DNA of 64,000 nucleotides from Bacteroidota bacterium (GTDB lineage: Bacteria; Bacteroidota; Ignavibacteria; Palsa-1295), in NCBI GenBank assembly GCA_030706745.1, contig JAUZNX010000008.1, positions 94,328-158,327 on the forward strand. Direction: 5' to 3'. Of the stretch, positions 9,301-16,673 are shown in pieces. The notes beneath the pieces are model-generated. The model ran no database searches. It saw only the letters and a list, made by a program, of their open reading frames with translations, and was not told the DNA's origin. The stretch's first letter is position 1; every line of letters begins with the position of its first letter. The position numbers and the translations under genes are program-made.

Positions 9301-10523
9301 CCGGCAAACTGAGAGTTGCCGGTGCCGAGCGGCTGTCCGTTGATTGTGATCTTCTTGATCGAATCATCGCGCGCGATGAAGGTCACATAGTTATTGAACG
9401 TCCCACTTTTTGCCGGTGTGGGCGTCCGAAAGATCATTTCCTTTTCGAACTGTTGCTGCGGCGTAAAGAGGACCATAAAGGGATCTGCCGTGCCCGGGTC
9501 ACCATTGTAACCCTGCGAATACGAATACTGCGTAACGATAAACTTCTTGTGGTTAACAGATGTGTAGACCGTCGGATCGGTGACCAGTTCATCGTCCACG
9601 ACATCGCCGGCATTCAGATAGTAGGTGCCATTGGGACCATTGCTCTTGTATGTAATCTGATTGCCATCTTCTCCGGAAATGATGCGAATAAAATCGCCGC
9701 AGGCCGTGCGGCCAGCCATCGGCATATCGAAGTATTGCGTTCCCCACTTATCGACGGGCGGGAGCATCTCGAGAAAGTGATCGGCCGAACGCACCCAATC
9801 GGTTGGTACGGATGAGATCTCATGACCGGTCATAACCGCGACGGGGCGGGAGGTCGTGATGCTCGTGCCGGAGAGATCGTTCGCTCCGATGTCGTTGCCA
9901 GGGGATTGAACGAGGTATGTCTGTCCCCGGCTCAGCGTGAAGGTCCATGGCACTCCGGCCAAATGTCCGCCGCGCGTATCGGATTTGGGCGTAATCGTGA
10001 CGTTGGTATTATCGTAGGGCGCGACGATCAAAAACTCGCCATGGGTATTTCCGCTAAATACTCCATCGGGATAATTCACCGTGTAATACTGTGTCCCGTA
10101 GGAAGTAATGGGCAACCCGAGGAATCCATCCGGAGACCCTCCGATACAGGAGGTGCATGTCCAAACCGAATATCCATACAGCGTGATGGGATTGGTGCTC
10201 GTCACATGCACCGCTCCATCCGGTGTAATCGTCTCGCTCTTAGACGTCAGCGCCCTGCCATCAAGTGGAAGATCTTTGATCTCGTTCGGAGCCAGGATGT
10301 AGCTCGTAGTTGAAGTGCCGATCGACACGGACACTTTATTCTTCGTCCCCGTAGCGATAAATAGCCGCATCTGGGCGGCATACGCGCCGAGTGCAGGATC
10401 CCCATTGGGCATAAAGCCGACCCAATAGTCGGTGCCGGAGGATGAGATGCCCTGCGCGCTTAATTGGCAGGTGACAGTGGAGAGAAGGACGACTGCGGTG
10501 AAAAGTCGAACCAAATATTTCAT
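6372..10523 (-). CDS. Large secreted T9SS protein with IgGFc-binding-like N-terminus and choice-of-anchor D repeats
   Basis: This 1383-residue protein starts with a Sec signal ending in QLSAQ. Residues about 25-450 match the IgGFc_binding domain layout: SGTDYWVGFMPN, then a GEFLIVAPYDNTNVTITP block, RPVAVMTGHE and DHFLEMLPP. About residues 580-1150 hold several ASH/choice-of-anchor D repeats with the FGxVxxG and LTLxNxG pattern. The end is a T9SS type A sorting domain (RPNPAHDFAKIGY ... LPSGTYFCRL ... REFVLQR). It is probably exported across the outer membrane by T9SS and anchored to or shed from the surface. The ligand is unknown, and binding to IgG is not implied. A GAGG ribosome site lies about 6 bases before the ATG. 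Confidence 0.92.
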   Translation of the reverse strand: MKYLVRLFTAVVLLSTVTCQLSAQGISSSGTDYWVGFMPNGDPALGAYAAQMRLFIATGTKNKVSVSIGTSTTSYILAPNEIKDLPLDGRALTSKSETITPDGAVHVTSTNPITLYGYSVWTCTSCIGGSPDGFLGLPITSYGTQYYTVNYPDGVFSGNTHGEFLIVAPYDNTNVTITPKSDTRGGHLAGVPWTFTLSRGQTYLVQSPGNDIGANDLSGTSITTSRPVAVMTGHEISSVPTDWVRSADHFLEMLPPVDKWGTQYFDMPMAGRTACGDFIRIISGEDGNQITYKSNGPNGTYYLNAGDVVDDELVTDPTVYTSVNHKKFIVTQYSYSQGYNGDPGTADPFMVLFTPQQQFEKEMIFRTPTPAKSGTFNNYVTFIARDDSIKKITINGQPLGTGNSQFAGHAQFPNTNPVMGGYRVLLLGGSNVDYVAKGPVPFGAYQYGFSLYEGYGWPTGMAQNIISPDTLPPLVKILDSTCGTYTLRFFEPRRITNGFSFDDTRLAYIALITDAGDARWDTPSYNYSLTPDPGFIVGDSTTVAKLSVVDPTQDAYAAIFTVDRAGNDTVYQYHYYAPKISVTPAPTYDFGAIPVGTDSCMTLTLTNLAAGDFMAESDSIDGIAQGGNFTVSPRRLSPVHAAATTTLSLCFQAVDTGVVSTDTLRLLSQCATYQYLLKGTGITPLIYASDVNFGEVDSGQTLCKQLTLRNPGKATLTITSQDLVTDPNFSIDPNQKFPIVIPPGQSVDVLYCFHPKSWGTFSGHVIFANLNTAKFQHSIKDTSLLTGLALPAGAKLTSYDKTFSIGCTDTLLRDTLYNNFAKGQVIDSIGLAGPDAKYFTLTVPTKSFPFVLDPGMGNENEVPLEIQFHSLLNGYDFTPRHATVVAYAAAPSPQPTLAITAQLVTPRIAFAPSSIDLGYGRIGHSTTSSFTITNSGNAPLTIGSYNVSGADAGAFTLLPLPPYTIAPGAQQIVTITATGSETRTYTAQVQGTSGCENSSLALVAKFYNVGDTSNGTTHPKTYVAVAGGPCGTNQQTAFFVNTGSLDTITVLSATIDATSDWKNPGDFGIPGGFNSANVNPHDTLYIPIRFTPMAHGVRQAALTLNLKGKKVDGTDSLWTETVLLQGTGVGVRRTFAIGAMASTPAAYQALPDHTLAVPIVIDNAIDFNTPDNGTQGAYGYRVDVSWKRDLFQYISVTPPVVASNPVYNPATDMETRTFTLLSSSPLGGQTTLATLNLRVMVSKSDTTAIGLANAVWLDKDSTPLCYAADTTIGATFQLDPVCGTKSIQYMLTNGTIPPIIRDIRPNPAHDFAKIGYSVAAPAVISISIFDVMGNEVRRIADKVAVQPGSYDATLSASDLPSGTYFCRLTDGQTVRTREFVLQR

Positions 10524-10950
10524 AACGGACCTCAGTAAAAAACAACCGGGTTGCGCACCCTTGCGGTTAACACGTCGTGGCGGGTTAACGAGAAAAAAAA
10601 TCGGATTACCTCAACGTAATCATGATGAACAGTTAATTGAGAAGACAATTCGTTCCATGAATCCGAACCCCGCCGCAGGCTCTCATGCTGCACGCTTGCA
10701 AGGAGTGTCCCCGTTTGCAAATGATCCGTTTTTTTCTTCGTATATTAGCGGCGGTTTCCTCGGACGACGCTCGTCCCGACGCCCGCTCTGGCCCCATTTC
10801 GCGTTCCCGCCAGCCCTGACACCGGCTCCCTCCGCCCGTTCCGATTCATTCAAACATTACATTTTGCGTGTATGCTAATAGTCACACTCGGTACCACGCG
10901 CGCGTCAGCACGTCGTTCGGCGAATCGAGGGCGATTAAGCTTGTGAAAGA
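10524..10950. other. Divergent intergenic region
   Basis: This 427-base region lies between divergent T9SS genes. It holds two GTTAAC palindromes 16 bases apart (about 10566-10592), a TATATTAG hexamer near 10741 that could be a -10 box for the plus strand, and a decayed sorting-tail coding remnant at its right end (10889-10954). Nothing else is recognisable. Confidence 0.5.
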
Positions 10951-10954
10951 ATGA
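10889..10954 (+). pseudogene. Remnant of a T9SS C-terminal sorting tail
   Basis: This 22-codon stretch reads RYHARVSTSF then GESRAIKLVKE and a TGA. It closely matches the ends of the two following T9SS proteins (TYYLRITLGTGEVRTIKLVKE and the AGVYVARVTS ... TVKLVKE end). The TGA overlaps the ATG of the next gene as ATGA. Upstream of RYHARV the frame shows no sorting-domain similarity. It therefore looks like the surviving 3' end of a lost cargo gene that once preceded the 10951 gene. Confidence 0.6.
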
Positions 10955-12021
10955 TAGCACTTCTTACACTCCTGCTCGTGTGCCCGGGAGCGCTGCTTCC
11001 GGGCTATGCGGCGATTGCCAAGCCGACGATATACCACTTCGCCGCACTCGGTACGGTCGAAAATCGAGCCTTTGCTCAGGCCGCGACAGCAGTTCCGGAC
11101 TCGGCCCATTGCTATTCTCAATTGAATTGGTCGGGTGGCGTGATGGGATCAAAACGAATCGACAAGTCCCTCTTGTCGGTCGATACCATGCTCAACTGCG
11201 ACTCGATGTTTCATATGCTCGATATTTATGGTGAGCAAGGCCCGCGTCAGCGGGAATACGATTCGGCAAAATCGTTTATTCTGCAATGTCCCGAGAATCA
11301 CATGGTTTCCTGGGCTTTCGGCAATATTATAGCGGGAGCGCAGGGTTTGCAACTGAAGGACACAGCCATCTGGACTGAAACGCGAGCTTGGCTCGAATCT
11401 GTGCTCTATTTGAATACGACAGACCCAGCTTACTTCTGCCAATGCGTTGAGGCCCTTGCCCAATGCCTCGGGTCGCTTCACGATACAACCGAGCAGCTGA
11501 TGTGGAAAGATCAGAATCGCAGCCTTGCTGTGATCCGGTGGATGCTTCTAAACGATCCTTGCGACATGCCGAACCTTCGCTTCCTATACAATAATACCCG
11601 CCGCTCGCAATACGAACAATGGCTCAACGACACGACCGTTCCTTATGATACCACGCTCCCTTCCATGCAGGATCTTGGTTTAGACTCACTTCTAGCGATC
11701 CACTTTAAGTACGCCTGGGTGCCGAGCGGCGGGGATTTTGGGAAGCACGTGTCGTCGTACTCGGTTTCGGAGAACCCGCTGCACGACCTAACGACGCTTC
11801 GGTTCGATCTCTCGGACGCGGAGTACGTGCGCGTGGAGGTGTTCGATGTGATGGGCAACAACACGCCGTGCCCATCGCTTCAAAAGACGGGGGATGGCTT
11901 GTTCGAATCGGGCCAGCACCAAATCCCAATCGACTTCTCGCGCTGCGCCTCTGGCACGTACTATCTCCGCATCACGCTCGGCACCGGTGAGGTGCGAACG
12001 ATTAAGCTTGTAAAAGAGTAG
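10951..12021 (+). CDS. T9SS type A sorting domain-containing secreted protein
   Basis: This 356-residue protein opens with a hydrophobic signal (IALLTLLLVCPGALLPGYA). A central region of unrecognised fold is rich in Cys (CQCVEALAQC, NDPCDMPN) and helical. From about residue 265 a sorting domain follows (YSVSENPLHDLTTLRFDLS, VEVFDVMGN, ASGTYYLRI, TIKLVKE). It is probably exported via T9SS; the function of the body is unknown. The ATG overlaps a remnant stop, so the annotated N-terminus could be a recent creation. A strong terminator follows at 12057. Confidence 0.85.
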   Translation: MIALLTLLLVCPGALLPGYAAIAKPTIYHFAALGTVENRAFAQAATAVPDSAHCYSQLNWSGGVMGSKRIDKSLLSVDTMLNCDSMFHMLDIYGEQGPRQREYDSAKSFILQCPENHMVSWAFGNIIAGAQGLQLKDTAIWTETRAWLESVLYLNTTDPAYFCQCVEALAQCLGSLHDTTEQLMWKDQNRSLAVIRWMLLNDPCDMPNLRFLYNNTRRSQYEQWLNDTTVPYDTTLPSMQDLGLDSLLAIHFKYAWVPSGGDFGKHVSSYSVSENPLHDLTTLRFDLSDAEYVRVEVFDVMGNNTPCPSLQKTGDGLFESGQHQIPIDFSRCASGTYYLRITLGTGEVRTIKLVKE

Positions 12022-12056
12022 CAGACCTCAACATCGGCGCCGGAAATGCTCCGGCG

Positions 12057-12096
12057 AAAAATCGCCCCTCCCGAGAGAGGGGCGATTTGCTTTTTG
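12057..12096 (+). terminator. Rho-independent terminator
   Basis: AAATCGCCCCTC pairs with GAGGGGCGATTT around a CCGAGA loop, followed by GCTTTTT. It ends the 10951 gene. Confidence 0.9.
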
Positions 12097-12157
12097 GAGT
12101 ACTTCCTCCGGCTGAATTGAGGCTTCCATGAATTCTTCTGCCGCACGAAGGTTTTTC

Positions 12158-12207
12158 TTGCATTCGCGGTTTCGCCGACGTATATTGCTTGTGGGTTCAG
12201 GGGCACC
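12158..12207 (+). promoter_or_regulatory. Sigma-70-type promoter with downstream GGCACC motif
   Basis: TTGCAT (12158-12163), a 17-base spacer, and TATATT (12181-12186) form a near-consensus promoter reading towards the 12419 gene. GGCACC follows 15 bases after the -10 box, at 12202-12207. The same arrangement recurs at 15008 and, in part, at three other sites. Confidence 0.7.
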
Positions 12208-12418
12208 TATTGCTCATTAGAAAAAATGACAATTGAACGGTCTCGCATGGGCGACCCTCGAAATTGAGTCAAAAATGAGGCATTGTCCGATGCGGCACCA
12301 AACGGTGTCATGCTGATTCAGAAGCGTCCTTTGGTGCGGCAGTCCCGCCAGGCCCGCTCGTTTTCACAATCATAGTGGCTTCATGTGCCGGTGATCCCAC
12401 GATAAATGAGGTTATACC

Positions 12419-12958
12419 ATGAATAGCTCGATTGGTTTGCTTCGCAGGACTTTCGTCCTTGCCATCTTCTGCCTGATCGCATCGGCCTTGTCCACCACTG
12501 TTGCTTCCGGGCAAACGCCTAATTGCTTTACCGTTACAACGAGCACGGCAACTCAGAGCTGCGCAAGCGGATCGTGTTCCGATCCACTACCGTGCTCACA
12601 CTGCATTAAGGTTACGATTTGCAACATTTGCCCTAACCTATCGATTAGCTCTATTCAGATTACATGCAATAGCGATAATAACGGGAATTGTCGCAGCTAT
12701 TGCCCGGATTCAAATTGCGTGAACCATGGCTGCCCAACGTGCCCGGGCGATGTCGGAAATTATTGCAGTTGGCAAGGACCACGGTCGATGGACGCCGTTG
12801 ATCCGAACGATCCAAACTTTCCGACGAGCAGTGCCCTTCAGTATGGAGACTGCATGACCTTCACGATCTGCGAATCCATACTTGTTGAGCATTATACCAT
12901 ATCCTGCACTGGTAATTGTGGAATTGTTCCTTGCGTGTCCGTCCCAATCACTTTTTAG
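12419..12958 (+). CDS. Cysteine-rich secreted protein of unknown function
   Basis: This 179-residue protein has a clear Sec signal peptide (residues about 1-32, ending VASGQ). About 20 cysteines are then spread over the mature part in pairs and clusters (CASGSCSDPLPCSHC, CNICP, CPTCPG). The pattern suggests a disulfide-bonded extracellular domain. No T9SS tail is present. I recognise no family. It is probably read from the promoter at 12158 through a leader of about 230 bases, and a T9SS cargo gene follows. Confidence 0.8.
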   Translation: MNSSIGLLRRTFVLAIFCLIASALSTTVASGQTPNCFTVTTSTATQSCASGSCSDPLPCSHCIKVTICNICPNLSISSIQITCNSDNNGNCRSYCPDSNCVNHGCPTCPGDVGNYCSWQGPRSMDAVDPNDPNFPTSSALQYGDCMTFTICESILVEHYTISCTGNCGIVPCVSVPITF

Positions 12959-13058
12959 AGAGTTATTACATTCCGGAATCATAAAGAGACTGAAACCGGT
13001 TGCGGTCACTGGTCCATTGCGATTCGGCAATGGGCCAGGCCGACTAACGTCGATCATC

Positions 13059-14888
13059 ATGCGCTCAACATCCCTCTTCGTTTCAGCCGCGATTCTACAT
13101 TTGCTTCCCTGTTTAGCTGGCGCTCAAACGCCACCCAAGGTCGAGTGGCAGCATTGCTATGGCGGATCAGGCTTTGAAAATTTCGAAAGTTCTAGCTATT
13201 TCGAAAGTCAAGGCATTCTCTCTGACCATATGGTCGTTCGCACTCGAGACGGAGGATATGCCTTTGTTGCACTGACGGAATCGAACGATGGCGATGTCAG
13301 CGGAAATCATACGGGCTTTACGGGCTTTCAGAACATTCCGTCACAAGATTTTTGGTTAGTCAAGACAGATATCCTGGGTAAGATTCAGTGGCAAAAATGC
13401 TTTGGAGGAACGTCTGAGGACGGTCCACAGTGCTTAATTCGAACTTCCGATGGAGGTTTCGCTATGTGCGGCCTTACTTTGTCACACGACAGCGATGTAA
13501 CCGATCCTTATCCTGAAACGATATCCCCAAATCCTGTAAGTGGAGCGAAATCCCCTAAAGTAGAAGGCTGGGTAGTCAAGACGGATTCGATGGGAGTGAA
13601 GGAGTGGGCGCACTGCATTGGATCGCATACAGGCGATGAATACTTCAACTCTATCATTGAAGTTCCGGATGGCTTCCTCGTTGTCGGATCGTCTAATGCG
13701 AATGAAGAAGATTGGCAGTCCCATACTAACTATTATGATAATGGTGTTGATCCTTTCACTATGGGTACTTGGGATGCATTGATTGTGAAGCTCAATTCGA
13801 AGGGTGAGGATCAATGGCACAGGCTCCTGGGCGGGGTTGGTTATGAGGAGGCGACATCCGTCGTCACCGTTCCCGGTGGCGGGTATATCTTTGCGGGTAA
13901 TACTAACTCGCCCGATAGTGGATACCTCACTGGTCCTCACGGCAACGTACCCACTCCTCACGGCGACGTAACCGGTCTGCATCTCGATCCTAAAATCTGG
14001 GGATCCGACGTGTGGGTGGTCAGACTCGATTCCGTTGCGCGGATCGTCTGGCAAAAATGCTATGGGGGGTTCTCCTACGACATGGCAAATTGTATTCTGA
14101 ATATCCCTGACGGTTTCCTCGTCGCCGGCTGGACGAATTCAAACGATGGCGATGTCATCGGGCAGCATGGACATGGGGACGGCTGGATCTTTGCGATTGA
14201 CACGAATGGCATGATGCTACACCAAGTCTGTCTGGGTGGCTCCGATTCCGATGTTATTCGTTCCGTGATTCGGACCGCAGACGGCAATTTCGTGTTCGCG
14301 GGCAGCACGATTTCTACCGATGGCGACGTCTCCGGTCTCCATCGTGGTTCAGTGGACTCCGCGGATGGGTGGGTCGGCGAGTTGTCGCCCGACCTAACGC
14401 TCCTCTGGCAGAAATGCTTAGGTGGCACTGCAAGGGATGGCTTCGGTACCGTCATCGAAACAGAGGACCATGGGTTTTTGCTGAACGGGTCGACCGAAAC
14501 AGCAAACAATGGTGATGTAAGTGGGAATCATGCTGGCAAGGGCACAGGCGGCGCCCCGAATCGCGTCTCCGATGTTTGGAATGTGAAATTGCGAAACCCA
14601 GCAGCGAACGTTGAAAGAGAAATTGCTCTTGCTTCAACGCACGATCTGTATCCGAATCCGGCCCAGACCGAAGTATATTTGGATATAGACGGCACTACTC
14701 CACTCCGCAAGATTCAGTTTTACTCATCGTTCGGAATGGAGGTGTTTCCGGAGTACCACGTCCAGGGCACCAGAGCCATCATTACTGTTACGGATCTCCC
14801 CGCCGGTGTGTACGTGGCCAGAGTCACATCCGCGAACGCTCTCGCCGGCACCAGCGAAGTGCAGACGGTTAAGTTAGTGAAGGAATAA
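13059..14888 (+). CDS. T9SS sorting domain protein with tandem WQKCxGG beta-propeller-like repeats
   Basis: I chose the ATG at 13059 because MRSTSLFVSAAILHLLPCLAGA is a clean signal peptide; an upstream in-frame start at 12882 would run back into the preceding gene. The 609-residue product holds about seven repeats built on the pattern VVKTDSxGxxxWxKCxGG, then TxDGGFxxAGxTxSNDGDVSGxH, which resembles a repeated-blade propeller. A sorting domain ends it (DLYPNPAQTEVYLDI, LPAGVYVARVTS, TVKLVKE). It is likely a secreted surface or shed protein of unknown ligand. A terminator follows directly. Confidence 0.88.
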   Translation: MRSTSLFVSAAILHLLPCLAGAQTPPKVEWQHCYGGSGFENFESSSYFESQGILSDHMVVRTRDGGYAFVALTESNDGDVSGNHTGFTGFQNIPSQDFWLVKTDILGKIQWQKCFGGTSEDGPQCLIRTSDGGFAMCGLTLSHDSDVTDPYPETISPNPVSGAKSPKVEGWVVKTDSMGVKEWAHCIGSHTGDEYFNSIIEVPDGFLVVGSSNANEEDWQSHTNYYDNGVDPFTMGTWDALIVKLNSKGEDQWHRLLGGVGYEEATSVVTVPGGGYIFAGNTNSPDSGYLTGPHGNVPTPHGDVTGLHLDPKIWGSDVWVVRLDSVARIVWQKCYGGFSYDMANCILNIPDGFLVAGWTNSNDGDVIGQHGHGDGWIFAIDTNGMMLHQVCLGGSDSDVIRSVIRTADGNFVFAGSTISTDGDVSGLHRGSVDSADGWVGELSPDLTLLWQKCLGGTARDGFGTVIETEDHGFLLNGSTETANNGDVSGNHAGKGTGGAPNRVSDVWNVKLRNPAANVEREIALASTHDLYPNPAQTEVYLDIDGTTPLRKIQFYSSFGMEVFPEYHVQGTRAIITVTDLPAGVYVARVTSANALAGTSEVQTVKLVKE

Positions 14889-14929
14889 GGGCCTCATCAT
14901 CGGACGCCGCGAATGCTCCGGCGAACAAC

Positions 14930-14966
14930 AAATCGTCCCTTCCGAGAGTGGGACGATTTGTTTTTT
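14930..14966 (+). terminator. Rho-independent terminator
   Basis: AAATCGTCCC and GGGACGATTT form the stem and GTTTTTT follows. It ends the 13059 gene. Confidence 0.9.
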
Positions 14967-15007
14967 CGGGAGCTTCCATGAATTCTTCTGCCGCGCAAAG
15001 ATTTTTC

Positions 15008-15057
15008 TTGCACTCGGGGTTTCTGTGACGTATATTGCTGGTGAGGTCACAGGCACC
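15008..15057 (+). promoter_or_regulatory. Sigma-70-type promoter with downstream GGCACC motif
   Basis: TTGCAC (15008-15013), 17 bases and TATATT (15031-15036) are followed 15 bases later by GGCACC (15052-15057). The promoter is duplicated from the one at 12158. It reads into the conserved leader element and the 29-codon frame at 15234. Confidence 0.65.
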
Positions 15058-15193
15058 TATTTGCTCATTGACAAGAGAGATTCTTAGCCAACTGGAGAAC
15101 AGCATTCCGATGGGTCTCTTGGCTTCGCATCATGCGATCCTTCATTGCGCTACGCTTCGTTCAGGATGACGTGGTCAGGGATGAAGAGGAGAG

Positions 15194-15311
15194 GGCGTTC
15201 ATTAAATGACAACTCAAAAGAGAGAAGTCATTCATGAAAGAAATAGGAGTAAATGGCGAAACCGGCTCGAAAACGGCAGTGATTATGAATATGAAATCCA
15301 AAAAACAAAAT
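15194..15311 (+). repeat. Conserved leader element, copy 1, with a 29-codon reading frame
   Basis: About 118 bases starting GGCGTTCATTAAATGACA and ending in CAAAAAACAAAA match, with substitutions, the reverse complement of 38069-38184. The first 40 bases also match the reverse complement of 44911-44952. Inside, ATG 15234 opens a 29-codon frame (MKEIGVNGETGSKTAVIMN start, stop TAG 15321-15323). The copy at 38 kb conserves this frame as MNEIEANGESGAETAVIMN. A second overlapping frame, MAKPARKRQ stop, is conserved too. It may be a small gene, a leader peptide or a non-coding RNA. Confidence 0.6.
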
Positions 15312-15319
15312 CCGAATGG

Positions 15320-16147
15320 TTAGTGTCCATTCCCCTCGGGGGGCACGACCTGCCCGCCACGTGCGACGAAGAGATCGACGGTCGCGCCCTCGTTGACTAA
15401 GTCGCCCGGTTGCGGATATTGATCGAGCACTGCGTTTTCGGGCGTGCCATTCTGGTAATTGACCTTACCGACTTCAAGCTGAACAGACTTCAACTTTTCG
15501 AGAGCCGAGGCAAGCGACATGTTTTTAAGATCGGGTACCGGCACTCGGCCCAGCAATGGGCCTTCCGAAACGACGACGCTTACGGGGGCGCTTGTCGATG
15601 TATGAGCGCCGGGTGCGGGAGTCTGCTGGAAGACCGTCCCGTTCTTGGCACTGTCGGAATAAGCATAGGTCACATTGTTTAGCGACATATTCGCCTTCAG
15701 CAGCGCCATTTTCGCGTCGCGGAGCGACTTGCCACGTAAGTCTGGTGCGATGGCCATTTCCTTACCGCCTGAGATCACGAGATAGACTTTGCGACCGGGT
15801 TTGGTCTCTTCTCCGCCTTCGGGTGTTTGGCGGATGATTGTTCCTTCCGGTATTTTATCGTCGAACCGGACTTCATACTCGATAGGCTCGTAGTCCGCGG
15901 CCTTGAGCCGTGCGATGCCGGTATCCTTCTTCATCCCGACGACGGCGGGCACGGTCGCGACCGATCCACTCTTGACATAGAGCGGCATGATGACAACATC
16001 GAGGAGAACGACGAGGACGAAGAAGCCGACGATAGCAATGCCGGAAATGACAACCCATCGTCTCCGGTAGAAGGCGAGTTTTTCCCCGAACCCCATTGGC
16101 GGCTGCAATGGGGGAGTTGGATCGCTGATCGTGTGCTCTTCAGTCAT
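15320..16147 (-). CDS. PASTA domain-containing membrane protein
   Basis: I place the start at ATG 16147 (MTEEHTISDP), 29 codons inside the longest frame, because the longer version would begin inside the divergent neighbour's promoter. The 275-residue product has a cytoplasmic N-terminus, one membrane helix (WVVISGIAIVGFFVLVVLLDVVI, interrupted only by short polar residues) and three PASTA domains (about residues 65-130, 131-200 and 205-270). PASTA domains bind muropeptide or peptidoglycan stems. No kinase domain is attached, unlike PknB. A role in envelope sensing is inferred. Confidence 0.88.
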   Translation of the reverse strand: MTEEHTISDPTPPLQPPMGFGEKLAFYRRRWVVISGIAIVGFFVLVVLLDVVIMPLYVKSGSVATVPAVVGMKKDTGIARLKAADYEPIEYEVRFDDKIPEGTIIRQTPEGGEETKPGRKVYLVISGGKEMAIAPDLRGKSLRDAKMALLKANMSLNNVTYAYSDSAKNGTVFQQTPAPGAHTSTSAPVSVVVSEGPLLGRVPVPDLKNMSLASALEKLKSVQLEVGKVNYQNGTPENAVLDQYPQPGDLVNEGATVDLFVARGGQVVPPEGNGH

Positions 16148-16247
16148 CGAACGGGCAACATCACTGAATTGGATTTCATGCCTTCGATTGCTTTGCGGGC
16201 CGGTTCTCAGAAACCATATTGAGCATTTTCGCACTTAGACTTCGAGT

Positions 16248-16673
16248 ATGCCATCGAAAGCCGCACAGATTATCGCCTATCTCTCCGTTCTCGTCGTATC
16301 GGTCCTTTTGCACCGATTCGTCTATGCGAATCTGCGGCGTGTTCTCTTGCGCGATTATCCAAAGTCCGGCCAGAAATTGACGCGCTTGAGCCGAATCCTC
16401 TTCGTTGTGATGGACTCGCCGTTCCTGTATCTCTACTTCCGGGGTATGATGCCGCAGCATGTTGTCGTCGCAACGACGTGGCTGCTCTATCCATTCGCAG
16501 TCTGGCAATCGATCATGCTGTTGTGGGCTGCGATTCTCATGCCGTTCGCGATGTGGCGAAGGACAGGTGCCTTTGGACTACTCCGGCTTCGTGAGAAGGT
16601 ACGCATAGATCGAGAAGGTGGGGAAGTCGATGTCGTTAATTATGATTCGTCGTTGGAGGTCGTTACGGAATGA
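16248..16673 (+). CDS. Small multi-pass membrane protein
   Basis: This 141-residue protein has about three hydrophobic helices: residues 8-22, a second in 48-60 and a third in 75-103 (TTWLLYPFAVW, MLLWAAILMPFAMW). A charged cytoplasmic tail follows. Its stop overlaps the start of the metallophosphoesterase gene by 4 bases (ATGA). In other bacteria a membrane domain of this kind is often fused to or paired with YkuE-like phosphoesterases. I do not assign a function. Confidence 0.75.
   Translation: MPSKAAQIIAYLSVLVVSVLLHRFVYANLRRVLLRDYPKSGQKLTRLSRILFVVMDSPFLYLYFRGMMPQHVVVATTWLLYPFAVWQSIMLLWAAILMPFAMWRRTGAFGLLRLREKVRIDREGGEVDVVNYDSSLEVVTE

Larger units (their letters stand above)
12016..12225 (+). 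repeat. Duplicated 3'-end/terminator/promoter cassette, copy A
   Basis: The block from the last codons of the T9SS gene (KLVKE stop) through GAATGCTCCGGCGAA-like sequence, a terminator, CTTCCATGAATTCTTCTGCC and a promoter ending CACCTATTGCTCATT matches 14877-15072 almost continuously. It forms most of the 397-base gap before the 12419 gene. The remaining 190 bases before that gene hold no other recognisable element. Confidence 0.8.
14877..15072 (+). repeat. Duplicated 3'-end/terminator/promoter cassette, copy B
   Basis: This is the second copy of the block at 12016. It again runs from KLVKE codons through terminator, CTTCCATGAATTCTTCTGCCGC and promoter to CACCTATTTGCTCATT. Its promoter is not followed by an ordinary gene but by about 120 bases with a REP-like hairpin (ATCCTTCATTGCG ... 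CGTTCAGGATGACG, about 15139-15171) and then the conserved leader element at 15194. The gap 14889-15319 holds nothing else that I can identify. Confidence 0.8.

Noticed and set aside
12202..12213. GGCACC-TATTGC as a sigma-54 promoter
   Set aside because: The GG and GC dinucleotides are 7 to 9 bases apart in the different copies, not the required 10, while sigma-70 boxes with a 17-base spacer fit better.
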